Assembly: GCF_032854445.1 (NCBI RefSeq)
Contig: NC_088298.1
Coordinates: forward strand, 10,095,504 to 10,159,503
Direction: 5' to 3'
DNA length: 64,000 bases
DNA from: Liolophura sinensis
Taxonomy: Eukaryota; Mollusca; Polyplacophora; Chitonida; Chitonidae
Shown here: in pieces, positions 36,411 to 48,407 of the stretch
How the letters are laid out: every line of letters starts with the position of its first letter
How positions within the stretch are numbered: the first letter of the stretch is position 1
Notes under the pieces: model-generated
What the model saw: only the letters and a program-made list of their open reading frames with translations
Database searches by the model: none
Told to the model about the DNA's origin: nothing
Made by a program: the position numbers and the translations under genes

Positions 36411-36529
36411 ATATACAGACACACTTCAACCACTCAGGCCTTTATGCATTGATACTTCCTTTATAAATGAAACAACAACACACGTTTTCCCAATATGTCA
36501 ACTTCATTACAATGATATTTCTTTGTAGT

Positions 36530-38066
36530 AATCAAGAAAAGGAAGTATAACCGATCTGGGGAAAATATGGCAGGCTTTTGCAAAATGTCAAGAAGGAGCT
36601 GCACATTTTAGGAGCTACTGGCAAGGACCATGTGCAGTTGCTGTTCCTGTGTGTTGTGAGAAAAAATCCCTCATCTACAAAATCAGATGACAGGTATTAT
36701 TATTTTACCATTGACTGTTATTTGTTGTTTGTCATTGCTTTATGAGCACAAACACACGAAATCCTTTGTAAAAAAAATTCTAATATTATCAAAACCATTT
36801 AACTAATCATCTCCAAAATCATAAACTACCATTAGTTTACAAAGTTTATAAAATCAAAGGCTTTATAAAGCTTCTCCTTCAAATTTAATACAATACGATA
36901 CATTCTTTTACATTCACACATTCTTGGGGTCTTCCATCAGACATTCAGAGACAACTTGAGGAGCATCTAGCTGATTTTCGTGTCCAGGGAGAAGCACAGT
37001 ATCCTTACAACCCGTGCATGATGGAGCACTTGCCACAACTGGAACCATCCCTGAGCATCACCCAACAATTTGATGTTTTATCTTCTATTCCAAACTACCA
37101 CTGGTGCAGCACACCAGCCGTTGGGAGCAACAAATTACGTGCGGCCACCACACGGGTTGGGTTTGCACCACAAATAGGCTTCCAACAGAGTGTTACTGGG
37201 AAGGAACATGTGGAAAGACTTCGACTTCCTTCCTCTCCACGTAATCGTTACATCTTTTTTAAAGTTGTAAACCCTGAAGGTTACCAGGAGGACATACAGC
37301 GGCTCCTGTCACGCATATATTCCCCTAAAGAAGATACACATCCATCTCAAGACTTCGGAGGTCAGAGTCACGCACGTCACTAAACCCGAAGATATCGCCC
37401 AAGGGTGGTTAAAGTCACACCTGAAAGTCTACAGGCAGCCCTAGGCACGATACCAGACTGTGTTAACATGACACTTCATAGCATAACTGTCTTCCAGCAT
37501 TTTAGAAACCAGATAATCGAAGTCGGCAACATCCACTGGCGGCACCATGATCAATGTACTGACGTTATTGCCATGAATGATTATTCTGCGGATAATGGGG
37601 AATTTCTCCCTCAGTTCTTTGTACATGTTACCTGTCTCAAAGAATGAAATGATGTACTTTGCTAATGTACTTGCACTACATACAATGTCATTCTGTCATT
37701 GAGTACAAACCCCAACCCAGGAGATATCCTTTCAGAAGACATGACCTGCATGCATTGTAGACTTGTTATGAAGGATGTTGTGCCTAACATGAATATAATT
37801 CTTCATGGGGAAGCAGTCAGTGGGCCATTCTTGAGGATCCTGCGGAAGGCAACAGAATCCATCAACCAAGGGGTGGTACTAATGAGTCGCACTGCTGGGG
37901 TCAACAAATTCTCAGTAAAAAGTCGCACAGACCCTATATTCTGTTCCTTTGTACACATGTCAGCTGACGCATCAATGATGTCCTGTCAACATGGTGAGCG
38001 CCTGGGAACAGACCTGAGCACAGGCGGTCAACCAGTCGTCTTCTGCAACAAAACTGTCAGTTAAAG
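36530..38066 (+). other. Unidentified coding-like region, three open stretches
   Basis: Three neighbouring plus-strand frames of 80-121 codons stand out from the AT-rich flanks: 37018-37383 (contains LPSSPRNRYIFFKVVNPEGY), 37405-37647 and 37699-38064 (starts with a CMHC motif; contains GEAVSGPFLRILRKATESIN). The middle one is also open on the minus strand (61 codons), so its strand is uncertain. Splice-like sites are present but I could not build a convincing joined gene. It lies upstream of the HMGXB3-like piece at 39586 and may belong to the same element. Function unknown. Confidence 0.35.
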
Positions 38067-39066
38067 AAATCTCTATCTGTTAATTCTTGCAATAAACTAT
38101 AGTTTCGAGTAATAGCCGCATTGTAATCTTTTATCCTTTGCTCTCACACTAGTCAACTCATATTTATTAACATGATTTCTAACAATGAATTCTGAATGAA
38201 AAATGTATGTATACTTATATCAAGCCTTAGCTGAAATAAATTTTAATTTAAAGATGTACACACTTTAAAAAAATTGCACAAGATAACAAGCAGTTGTTAG
38301 TTATGAAATTTAATTATCACAATAAACTTTATTAATTAAGGCCCTATAAAATTATGCTGTACAAGTGCAACATCATCAGTCCACACACAGCTGTAGTTGG
38401 AATTTATTTTACTACGTCGTTTAGGGTTTGTGGTCTTGACTGAATCATTTGGTCAACTGCTAATAACATACCTTGTAATATAATTTATGTCTCATTAAAA
38501 TCACACCCTTATTTTATCTCTCCCCTACCAGGAGCCAAACCAACTTGACAGCATCTCATTTTAATAGTGTTGTCTTGTAACGCTTGGTGTTGGTATAACG
38601 TGTGTGGTATAATGTGTGTGTTTTGTTTGTGCACAACGTCACTGATGCTGAATATCCCCTGGCATTACTGGACTCACTATACACAAGACATGTGAGTATT
38701 CATACATTCCATACAAAAATCTACTGCTTCACTACACACTTATTGTATAAAGTATCACAAAAATATACATGCAGCATAAACACTGCCTTAACCTACTCAT
38801 CTTATTCATCCCAGTGTTACTGTCTTTGTGTACCATTCTCTTGTAAATCACAACCTATACAAGGGCACAAAAAGGCAGATTCTAACCACCATAGTCCATT
38901 ATCATTAAAAAAACACTACCAATATCCCAAAACAGCAGACATAACCATGCCACTTGTTACACATATCCGACCAAAACATGTTGCCCCCTATATACTCAAA
39001 CAGTTTCAAAACTATTGTTATTAAAGCTAGACAGTTTTTTCACAATATTTCTTTATCACTCACCAA

Positions 39067-39307
39067 TGCGCAGCGTAATGACCCAGGAGTCTCTCACCAA
39101 TGCGGTTGCTTTGATTTCAAGTCCAGCTCATGCTGGCTTCCTGTCCGGTCGTACGTGGGAAGGTCCTTAAGCAACCTGCGAATGGTCGTGGGTTTCCCCC
39201 GGGCTCTGCCTGGTTTCCGCCCACTATAATGTTGGCCGCCGTTGTATAAGTGAAATATTCTTGAGTACGGCGTAAAACACCAATCAAATAAATAAATAAA
39301 TAAATAC
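39067..39307 (+). mobile_element. tRNA-derived SINE, nearly complete body
   Basis: Runs from 'gcgcagcgtaatgacccagg' through 'ctcaccaatgcggttgcttt' and 'gggtttcccccgggctctgc' to the end 'acaccaatcaaataaataaa' and (AAAT)n. Only the first tRNA-like bases are missing. Confidence 0.85.
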
Positions 39308-39366
39308 GCTTGTCTCAATAATTTTTTTGCCTGAATTATATAATGCCACCTTTTGTTATTACTTCA

Positions 39367-39515
39367 AATTATTTTATTTTATGTGATTGATGTTTTTACT
39401 TGTACTCAAGAATATTTCACTAATACAACGGCGGCCAGCATTATGGTGGTAGGAAACCGGGCAGAGCCCGGGGGAAACCCATGACCATCTGCAGGTTGCT
39501 ACAGGACTTTCCCAG
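39367..39515 (-). mobile_element. tRNA-derived SINE 3' part, inverted
   Basis: Complement of the SINE body ('gtactcaagaatatttcact', 'ccgggcagagcccgggggaa'), facing the copy at 39067 with about 60 bp between. Confidence 0.85.
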
Positions 39516-39585
39516 GTTCTACTTTAAATTAATACTAATGCTTATTAACTTACATTGAAGTTTACATATATATTTAATTTTGTAG

Positions 39586-40130
39586 GCCCCTGTGCGCTGC
39601 CTAGTGTACAAAAGGTTGTGCCTTGGTAGCATTCCCTGCGCCTTGAGGTACAGTGGTGAACAACATGCCATCCATTTCTGGACCAAGGAGACGTGCTGGG
39701 GATGAAATTGGATGGGACTTCTGCAATAAGGTCCTTTCATGTCGAATGTCATTCATCAGTTTCTGCAAGGAAGCCACTCGCATATACAGATCATCACACC
39801 CAAATTCTGCTAGTTTCATGAGCAAATCGACATTTGTCTCAAGGTTTTTCTCATGGGCTGCAAGGATGAAAATTGATTTTCGCCAGCTTGTTGATCCCTG
39901 GTGCTGTCCAAATCCCAAAGTCCTGGCGTGTGATGGTACACATATAGGCATAAGTTTGAAAAGGCTGAACATCCCGCCAATTCACAAGCCCACCAGTGAT
40001 GAAAGAGTAGTCACAAAGCACAGACGTTATGACAGGGTGTTTTTGCCATACAAGGAAGGAGTTACTCCCCAGGATGTGCGAAGTGCCAGAAAGCATCTTT
40101 CTTGGATATGTCTCAAATATCTGTCCAGAC
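39586..40130 (+). pseudogene. HMGXB3-like transposon-related domain, frameshifted
   Basis: An AG acceptor after 'aatttaattttgtag' opens a frame with LRYSGEQHAIHFWTKETCWG and a stop. In the shifted frame (from about 39690) the text continues GDEIGWDFCNKVLSCRMSFI, FFSWAARMKIDFRQLVDPWC and KVLACDGTHIGISLKRLNI. From memory, this order (SGE..HF..TCCGDEIGWEF; DPWCGY..LACDGTHIG) is typical of a large invertebrate family annotated as 'HMG domain-containing protein 3-like'; LACDGTH looks like the first Asp of a transposase core. The copy is broken by at least one frameshift. The copia LTR region begins 250 bp further on. Confidence 0.55.
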
Positions 40131-40401
40131 TTTCATCAGGGAATGTTGAAAACAACTGCACTGAATCCGTCAAGACTGCAACACTCCTTTCCGTCTGTCC
40201 TTCTGATCCAAGATGTGTCTCTTTACTAATACAGTTTACAGCTGGCTGTCAATCCTATCTCTTGCTCTCACTTGTAATAGAGGGCTATGCATGTGTGGTT
40301 AGTCCAAAGGGCCATAATCCTGAGTGTGGGAAGCTGGCCAGTAGAGGGCTCAGGGGAAGAGAGGAGCATGGGAGAGGGAGAGGATGACCAGCAGTTTTTA
40401 G

Positions 40402-40512
40402 GTGTGTATGGTGGTGGCCACATGTGTTTTGTAGTGTCTTGTAAACGAAGTCTTTTGTGGTGAATACAAGGATTACATGTACCCGTACTGGATGTGTTGT
40501 TGACTCTTTTCA
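40402..40512 (+). mobile_element. Ty1/copia 5' LTR (left end uncertain)
   Basis: The right end is set by '...cttttca' directly before the primer site. The left end is guessed at a TG near 40402. No second LTR copy is in the window to confirm the length. Confidence 0.4.
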
Positions 40513-40525
40513 TGGTAGCAGAGTG
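40513..40525 (+). promoter_or_regulatory. Copia primer-binding site (Met-tRNA-like)
   Basis: 'tggtagcagagtg' directly after a CA. It differs slightly from TGGTATCAGAGC, the usual copia site complementary to initiator Met-tRNA, and lies 128 bp before the gag start. Confidence 0.65.
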
Positions 40526-40640
40526 TGGTTGCGGACTCCGGAAGAAAGAAAAAGTGGAGGACATGTGGTAATAAAAAAAAAACTGTTGTTGTTGCTGGAG
40601 CATAGGCTAGTTTTACCCAGCTGAAAACCCCACCCTAGTG

Positions 40641-41663
40641 ATGGCAGGTGGCAATTACAAAATACCACCCTTGTTTGCTCAAAGTAAACCCTACAGTAGA
40701 TGGGTGGATGAAGTGAAGGTGTGGCAAACAGTAACTGAACTTGATCCAAAAAAGCAGGGTCCAGCCATAGCATTATCCCCTGCCAGAAACTGATGGGACT
40801 ATTAGAGACAAAGTATTCAGTGAATTAGGTGTGGAACAGTTGCATAAAGAAGATGGGATTAAAACCCTAATCAAATTCTTAGATAATATTTATAAAAAGG
40901 ATGAACTTTCGGAAGCCTACGAAGTGTATGTAGATTTTGATAGGTTTCGGAAACAACCAGATATGACCATGGAGGAATATGTTATGGATTTTGAAAAACT
41001 TCATATAAGGACACAGAAGTACAGTATGTCTCTTCCGGAGTCTGTGTTAGCTTTTAAGCTGCTTGAGGGGACAGAATTGCCACATAAAGACCGGCAGTTG
41101 GTTTTAACTGGGGTAGACTATAGCCAGACCACAACTTTATTTAAACACATGACTCATTCCCTTAAAAAGTTTTTTGGAAAGCAGTCAATTTCGGGAACGG
41201 AATCTGAAGTTGCCATTAAGGTGGAACCAGTGTTCATGGCAGATGGAGAGCAAGAAGTTCTGTATTCTGGATACAATAATCGCTGTGTGTTTCCTGGTGC
41301 TCGCGGTGATTTCAGTGGACCGGGCAGATATGGAGGACGTGGTAATCGGCGACGTGGTTTTGGTGGGCGAAGTAGAGGATATGGGCGTCCTAGTGACTAT
41401 TTGGGAGTGGTGAAATTGAGCAAAAAGGACGGAGAGTTTACAATAAAAATGGTGCTGATGGAAAGCCACTTAAGTGTAGGATTTGCGAGTCTGTGTTTCA
41501 CTTTGCCCGAGACTGTCCTGATTCTTATGAGAATTTGGAAAAACAGAAGGAAGAACATGCAGTGCTTTTCACTGGTAACATGGCAAATGAAATGCAGGTT
41601 CTTGCATGTGAATCTATGGATGCTGCAGTTTTAGATAGTGCCTGTACATCTACTGTTGCTGGC
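40641..41663 (+). pseudogene. Ty1/copia gag and start of protease
   Basis: Capsid part of the copia polyprotein. It starts at ATG 40641 (MAGGNYKIPPLFAQSKPYSRW) and loses frame near 40785, so the next frame (from 40786, open to 41634) carries the gag core (MEEYVMDFEKLHIRTQKYSM, SVLAFKLLEGTELPHKDRQL), typical of UBN2/copia gag. An Arg/Gly-rich segment follows. At an A5 run near 41446 the frame returns to that of the start codon and shows a CCHC knuckle (CRICESVFHFARDC, 41474-41516) and the protease active-site region (AAVLDSACTSTVAG). The two shifts compensate, so the parent was one continuous gag-pol frame. LINE insertion interrupts it at 41664-41677. Confidence 0.88.
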
Positions 41664-41677
41664 GACTCTTGGATGAA
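41664..41677. repeat. Target-site duplication of LINE copy C, left
   Basis: 'gactcttggatgaa', identical to 48394-48407; it codes part of the copia protease. Confidence 0.95.
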
Positions 41678-41765
41678 TGAATGAATGATTATGGCTTAAC
41701 GCCACATCGGCAATATTTCAGCCATACCGTGGCGAGAACAAGGTGAAAGCAAGAGACGGTTAAGG

Positions 41766-41778
41766 TTTTCGATATAAT
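41766..41778. repeat. Target-site duplication of LINE copy B, left
   Basis: 'ttttcgatataat', matching 47590-47602. Confidence 0.9.
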
Positions 41779-42025
41779 GAATGAATGATTATGGCTTAAC
41801 GCCACATCGGCAATATTTCAGCCATATCGTGGCGAGAACAAGGTGAAAGCAAGAGACGGTTAAGGTTTTCGATCTGATAATATGAACACCAAAAGTAAAA
41901 CAAAGAGTACAGACGTGATTAAAATCGAATAAAAGAAAAATAAGATTTAAAACTCGAAAACCAGGGTTATAGTACATGTATAAATATATATAACTGTTTA
42001 TCTATAGATATTTGACAATTAAAAT

Positions 42026-45000
42026 TTATATTTTATGATGTAGACCAATGGCCTTCAAATAATTTATGACAACATCGCCAGCGATGCTGTCAAATAAATC
42101 ATATATAGAGTTGACCGTGTAGAATCTCTGCCGAACATGGGCAAAGTCTACACAGTCAACCAGAATATGTTTGATGCCATATTGAGCATCACATCCAACA
42201 CACTCGGGAGCACTGCTCCCATCCAAGATGAAATTGTGTGTCAGATGAGAATGTCCAATACGGCATCTGGTTAAAACGACTTGGTCTCTACGAGACATAT
42301 CAAATGTATATGAATTATAGCCAATGACCGGATGAATGGCATGCAGTTTATTATGGACCTGCAAGTTCCATTCACCCTGCCAAAGGCCACGAATATATTT
42401 AAGAATATTGGACTTCATGTCAGTATAAGGGATTTTTATCTTAGATATAGGTTTATTTAGGGCAGCTTTCGCCTCCCTGTCTGCGACTGTGTTTCCATGG
42501 ATACCAATATGACTTGGTATCCAGCAAAATATAATATCTTTACCTCTTCTAATTAATTTCCTATGTATAGCTAAAATTTGAAGGATCAAGGGATTTTTAA
42601 CTTTATTTTTCTGTATTGCCAATAAGCAAGACAACGAGTCAGTGCATATCATTGCCCTCTGGGGACACCCAGAAGAAACATATGATAAGGCCAGGAGTAT
42701 ACCTCTGGCCTCGGCAGAGAATATTGAAGAAGAGGATGGAAGACGAGAGGAAAAGACTCGCTGCTCCATGACAGCCACAGTCGCAACCCTGTCCCCATCC
42801 TTCGACCCGTCAGTATATATAAATTTATAATCCATATAATTAGCTTTAATTTCAGCAAAACCTTGCTGAATTATAAGAGGATTTATATTCGATTTATTAT
42901 ATTTACGTAGATCAAATATTAGTTTAGGTTGTGGGAGAAGCCATGGAGGAGACTCCGGAAAAGACACCGGAGCTATATCCTCCAGCTGGATGTTAGCTCC
43001 CACAATATGGTCCCGTATACGAAGACCGAACGAAGGGATCTTGTTAGGACATTTAGTGTATTTGTCTACATACAATGGATTGAAAACACAGTCGTAGGCA
43101 GGGTTTGTTGGATGTGCATTAAGCTTTGTAGCATATTGAAGGCTCAGTTTTATACGTCGGTTATATAAAGAAGGCTCATTTGCCTCCACGTATAAACTTT
43201 CTACTGGTGAAGTTCTAAAAGCACCAAGGCTGAGCCTCAAACCTTGGTGATGAACAGGATCCAACATTTTAATGTACGACTTCCTAGCGGAACCGTAAAT
43301 TATGGATCCATAGTCCAATTTAGACCTCACCAGAGAACGATATAAATTAAGTAAAACTGATCGGTCAGCATCCCAATCGGTGCTAGACACGACCTTAATT
43401 ATATCGAGAGCCCTTGTACATTTAGCTTTAAGCATTTTAATATGAGGTATAAAAGATAGTTTACTATCAAATATTATACCTAAAAACTTTGTTTCTCCAA
43501 CAATTTTAACCTGTTCACAAAAATTAAGCTCAGGGTCAAGATGAAGTTTCCGTTTATTACAAAAATGCATACCGACGGTTTTAGACGTTGAAAATCTAAA
43601 ACCGTTTTCAGTTGCCCATTTCTCGATTTTGTTGAGACAAAGCTGCAACTGACGTTCAATATTATTCATATTTTTAGCTCTGTAGCATATAAGGAAATCA
43701 TCGACGTATAAAGAACCCTCTGTGCCAGATGTTAATGTTTTTGCTAGGCTATTTATTTTTATGCTGAACAGAGTTGGTGATAGAATGCTGCCCTGGGGTA
43801 CACCCATTTCCTGCTCATAAGAGTCAGAAATAGTGGACCCAACCCGTACGTTAAACTGACGATCGGATAAAAATTGTGATATAAATATAGGTAATCGACC
43901 TTTAAGTCCCATATCCGTGAGGTCTTTTAAAATACCATATTTCCATGTGGTGTCGTAGGCCTTTTCAAGGTCAAAAAATATGGACACCACATGTTCATTA
44001 TTAACAAAACCATCACGAATAAAAGTTTCAAATCGAACAAGGTGATCTAAAGTAGATCGACCTTGACGAAAACCACATTGAATGTTAGATAAAAGCTTGT
44101 TGGTTTCAAAAAACCAAACAAGTCTATCATTAATCATCCGTTCCATAGTCTTACAGACACAGCTAGTAAGAGGTATGGGACGGTACTTATTTGGATCAGT
44201 ATGATCCTTACCCGGTTTGGGAACCGGGATAATACAAGCTCCCTCCATGCTGGTGGAAAATTACTAGTTTATCCAAATATCATTAATCAAATCCAAGAGA
44301 GTCCTACAGTGGCTCAGGGTGGTAAATGGTTCAGAAACTTATAATATACATTATCAGGACCACAAGCAGTATCGTGGGCCTGTTTAATGCAGTTCTAAGT
44401 TCCTCGATATAAATGGACAATTATAATCTTCTAAATTTTTAGAAGAAAAGGGTAATTTAGTTTTCTCCTTCTGGTTTTTAATATGTTGGAATTTTTTAGT
44501 ATAGTTCTTAGAAGAAGATTTGTTTGGAAATTGTTTCAGCTAATTTATTGGCTATATCAGATGGAGATGTTAATATATTATCTCCATCTTTTAAATGCTG
44601 AACTTTTGCTTTATTATTTTTGCCCTTAAGTTTCTGAACCATGTTCTAGACCTTACGCATGTGTGTTTTTGGACGTAATGCCTGAAACAAAGTTCCGCCA
44701 ACAAGATCGTCTCTTGGACTTGAGTAATCGGCGAGCCTTAGCTCTAAAAATACGAACCTGCTTTAAGTTATTATCAGTAGGACAAATATTAAATCGCTCG
44801 GCCTTTTTTGCGGTCCTTAATGGCTTTGCGACACTCCTGATCATACCAGGGTTTACTTTTTGGATTTGGGATTTGTCGAGGTTTTAGGAATAGTTCTATC
44901 GGCAGCTCGTAAAACAAGGTCGTTAAATGTTAATATTGGATCATCTGCTGCATTGAGAGTCTCTGGGGTGATATCGGCCTCACAGAACATCTCAAATGCG

Positions 45001-45724
45001 ATCCAATCTACTTTATCGAATTTCCACCTAGCTACACGTTCTAAAGGAATTAGAAGTGATATGCTCTAGGATAATAGGAAAATGGTCCACTACCCACAAA
45101 GATCGTCATGCACCTTCCAAGAAAAATCAAGGAGAAGTGATGGATCCATGATAGTGAGATCGATAGCAGAATAAGTGGCCGTTACCCGGATGTAAATAGG
45201 TATTAGAACCATCATTGAAATAACACAGTTCACCATTCGATAACAAGTCTTCGACTATCTTGCCCTTATTATTTATGTTGTTACTGCCCTATAGGGGGTT
45301 ATGGGAATTAAAATCTCCCAGTATTTATAAACGGTTTAGGTAACTGTTCTTTTAAATTGTGTAACTGAAAAGCTGACAAAGAGGTGTTCGGAGTATATAC
45401 ACCGAACATAATGTGACTGTTTCATATAATGAAACACGAACGGCCACAGCTTGAAGCTCTGTATCCAGAGCTACAGGGCTGTGTATAATATTGTTATTTA
45501 TGAAGATCGAGGAGCCGCCTGCAGCTCGCTCTTCTTCAATACAATATGTGCTATAAAGGGAATAATTTTTTAAGAGTTATTTATCTTTGTCAGATGTCTT
45601 CAGGTGAGTTTTCCTGAAGACACAGGGCAACTGGATTGAAAGATTGAACTAGCTGTGTTATTTCAATAAAATTTGCCTTAAGACCTCGACAATTCCACTG
45701 TATAATTTTATCTAAGGAAGACAT
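42026..45724 (-). pseudogene. LINE copy B ORF2
   Basis: The C-terminal 740 codons (44248-42026) are one open frame: RT fingers (PVPKPGKDHTDPNKYRPIPL, CGFRQGRSTLDHLVRF), FFDLEKAYDTTW with the first catalytic Asp, VPQGSILSPTLFSI, YVDDFLICYRAKN with the catalytic Asp pair, RNase H (IYTDGSKDG, SAEARGILLAL, CTDSLSC, WIPSHIGIHGNTVADREAK) and the terminal CCHC finger. The N-terminal endonuclease and linker (45724-44260) are broken by many small indels, for example near 44260-44420 and 44840. The element therefore cannot nick a target itself, although its RT and RNase H look complete. Confidence 0.92.
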
Positions 45725-46987
45725 TATGGAGGTAGGCGTATAGGAGATTTATGCTTGGACCGAGGTCGACCCTTCCTTGGAGATCGGCTGCAAGATCTCC
45801 CTGGTGCGGGTGATGTATCCATCACCTCCGCGTCTGATGTTGAAGGATCGACATCCTCCAACGATCCAAACCTATTAAAAGTTTGGATAGGGTCCCTGTG
45901 CCTTGGAAGAACGTTCACAGGACCACAAGGTTTATTATTATTATTCATATTATTCGTTCCTTTTTGCTTGGCTTTTTGTCTGGGAATTTATTAGGTTCAG
46001 CTGTTTTACAAAGAGCTATATTTAGGCTGGGCTGCAGATTTAACAGAAGTTTGAGCGGATATGGTATGGGGCTGATCGTTTGCAATTGGCCAAGTGAGTG
46101 ATGTCTGAGTAGCAACAGATGTTGTAACTCGCTTGACCACATTTGAAAACAAAGCCTGTGATGTATTGCACACTAATTTGCGTGCTTCCTGGTACGGGAT
46201 GTTATTTTTAGCTTTTAAAGTAACTATCTGTTTTTCTTTTAGGAATAATGGACAGTCTTTAGAGGAGGCCATATGATCTCCACTGCAATTACAACATTTA
46301 AATGTGTCACTGCAGTCGAAACCCTCATGACCTTCCTTCCCGCATCGGAAACAAATCAATTTATTTATACATTGGCCTTTGCCGTGACCAAAGTTTTGGC
46401 ACGTAAAACACCTTGTCGGGTTGGGAATGTACAGGTCAACGCGAACCCTGTACGGGCCAATGTAAATGGATGACGGAAGTGATGTGCTGTTGAATGTTAA
46501 TAAGTAAGTGTTGAGTTTAATGATGTTGCCAGATTTTTTTGTAACGAAACGTTTAACATTGGTAACACCCTCAGACTTTAATTCAGCACAAATTTGTTCT
46601 TCAGACAGGTCAATCAGATCCCGATCCCTGTCCCGTATGATGCCCTTGCAGCTATTTAGGGATTTATATGGCGATGCAAAAACAGGCACGTCCAAAACGG
46701 AATTCAATGATAATAAATTGAATGCCTGCTGTTTTCGGAAACATTCAGTAAGGATATCGCCAGATCTTAATTTTTTAACATTTTTAACTTTACCAGCTGA
46801 ACCTTCTATTGTTTTTTTTTAGAGCGAATGGATAAAGTTTAGACGCAGGACGTTGGTCGTTTTTCGTTGATAAAACAATGAAAGCCGGCCAACTGTCCGC
46901 TCCATTGCCTATTTCCAGAAATTCCTCATTTTTACGTTTTTTTGCGATGTTTACTGGAGCATTTGAAATGGTTTTTGAGGAAGACAT
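45724..46987 (-). pseudogene. LINE copy B ORF1
   Basis: ATG at 46987; the N-terminus has KKRKNEEF and WPAFIVLSTKN. It is broken at a T8-9 run near 46805-46815. The 233-codon middle (46707-46006) has YIGPYRVRVDLYIPNPTRCF and three knuckles (CFTCQNFGHGKGQC, CFRCGKEGHEGFDC, CCNCSGDHMASSKDC). The frame shifts again near 46000. The C-terminus 45948-45724 has SKHKSPIRLPP and ends in TAATG overlapping ORF2. Confidence 0.88.
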
Positions 46988-47589
46988 AATTGATATGGTA
47001 AGAATTCACCTTACGTGTCCCCCACCCGCCACGGAGTGCCAACAAGGGCGAATCTACCTCTGCGGATGTCCAGCAGAAATTAGAAACAGGGAATCCACGC
47101 AAGGTATACTCGAACAGATTGAGTTATACCGACAAGGTTAAACCCAATCTACTCGATTGACCCATTAGCCACCGCCTTCTACATCGATCCCAGAGAAGAG
47201 CATTTGGGAAAATACCAATTTTACATCACAGTAAGTGAAAGAAATGATCAACGAGATCATGTAGGGCTTGACGTGACCAGCCGATTGATCGGACCGGGCC
47301 CATCCGACCTCCCGTCTCTCTCCAAGTAAGGGCCAAAGTGGCGTGTTGGACGTGAGGATCTCGCAAGACCAACACGCCCTCAGCCACCAGGATCCCATCC
47401 TCGAAGATTACGGGTCGCAACCCACGGCAAACAGGTCGCTTCCCGGTTGCCTCTCACACAACCGAGAAGATGTGAGCCTATTGTATTCACCGGGCTCACA
47501 CAGGAGAGCTCTAGGTGAGTCGACTTTTACGACAAGCTTGCCTAGAGGGCTGAGGTCCTATTCTTGTCACCCCGGAAACCCCACGGGGG

Positions 47590-47602
47590 TTTTCGATATA
47601 AT
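47590..47602. repeat. Target-site duplication of LINE copy B, right
   Basis: 'ttttcgatataat', matching 41766-41778. Confidence 0.9.
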
Positions 47603-48393
47603 AATATGAACACCAAAAGTAAAACAAAAAGTACAGACGTGATTAAAATCGAATAAAAGAAAAATAAGATTTAAAACTCGAAAACCAGGGTTATAGTACA
47701 TGTATAAATATATATAACTGTTTATCTATAGATATTTATGACAATTAAAATTTATATTTTATGATATAGGCCAATGGCCTTCAAATAATTTATGACAACA
47801 TCGCCAGCGATGCTGTCAAATAAATCATATATAGAGCTGACCGTGTAGAATCTCTGCCGAACATGGGCAAAGTCTACACAGTCAACCAGAATATGTTTGA
47901 TGCCATATTGAGCATCACATCCAACACACTCGGGAGCACTGCTCCTATCCAAGATGAAATTGTGTCAGATGAGAATGTCCAATGGCATCTGGTTAAAACG
48001 ACTTGGTCTCTACGAGACATATTAAGTGTATATGAATTATAGCCAATGACCGGATGAATAGCATGCAGTTTATTATGGGCCTGCAAGTTCCATTCACCCT
48101 GCCAAAGGCCACGAATATATTTAAGAATATTGGACTTCATGTCAGTATAAGGGATTTTTATCTTAGATATGGGTTTATTTAGGGCAGCTTTCGCCTCCCT
48201 GTCTGCGACTGTGTTTCCATGGATACTAATATGACTTGGTATCCAGCAGAGTATAATATCTTTACCTCTTCTAATTGATTTCCTATGTATAGCTAAAATT
48301 TTAAGGATCAAGGGATTTTTAAATTTATTATTCTGTATTGCCAATAAGCAAGACAACGAGTCAGTGCATATCAGTGCCCTCTGGGCATGCCCA

Positions 48394-48407
48394 GACTCTT
48401 GGATGAA
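48394..48407. repeat. Target-site duplication of LINE copy C, right
   Basis: 'gactcttggatgaa', matching 41664-41677; the copia protease frame resumes here. Confidence 0.95.

Larger units (their letters stand above)
41779..47589 (-). mobile_element. Near full-length I-type LINE, copy B
   Basis: A 5.8-kb minus-strand LINE with the same layout as copy A: 5' UTR 47589-46988, ORF1 46987-45724, ORF2 45724-42026, 3' UTR and GAATGAATG tail. It starts with the same CCCCC end and is flanked by 13-bp duplications. It lies in the 3' UTR of copy C and is therefore the youngest layer of the nest. Confidence 0.93.
41678..48393 (-). mobile_element. 5'-truncated LINE copy C, itself split by LINE copy B
   Basis: Copy C is 41678-41765 (tail and 3' UTR end) plus 47603-48393 (rest of the 3' UTR and the C-terminal RNase H/zinc-finger coding part). 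It is truncated in RNase H just before the GHAQRA codons. Its two halves rejoin perfectly if copy B and one 13-bp duplication are removed. Target duplications of 14 bp bound the whole insert in the copia protease region. Coding remnants are 47752-47952 and 48356-47874, with small deletions. Confidence 0.93.

Noticed and set aside
37441-37626. Minus-strand 61-codon gene
   Set aside because: Looks as coding-like as the plus frame over the same bases; strand could not be decided, so it is mentioned only within the unidentified region.
41440-41455. Programmed -1 frameshift site in copia gag
   Set aside because: The A5 run does not fit X-XXY-YYZ in the gag frame, and an earlier opposite shift near 40785 shows both are indels.
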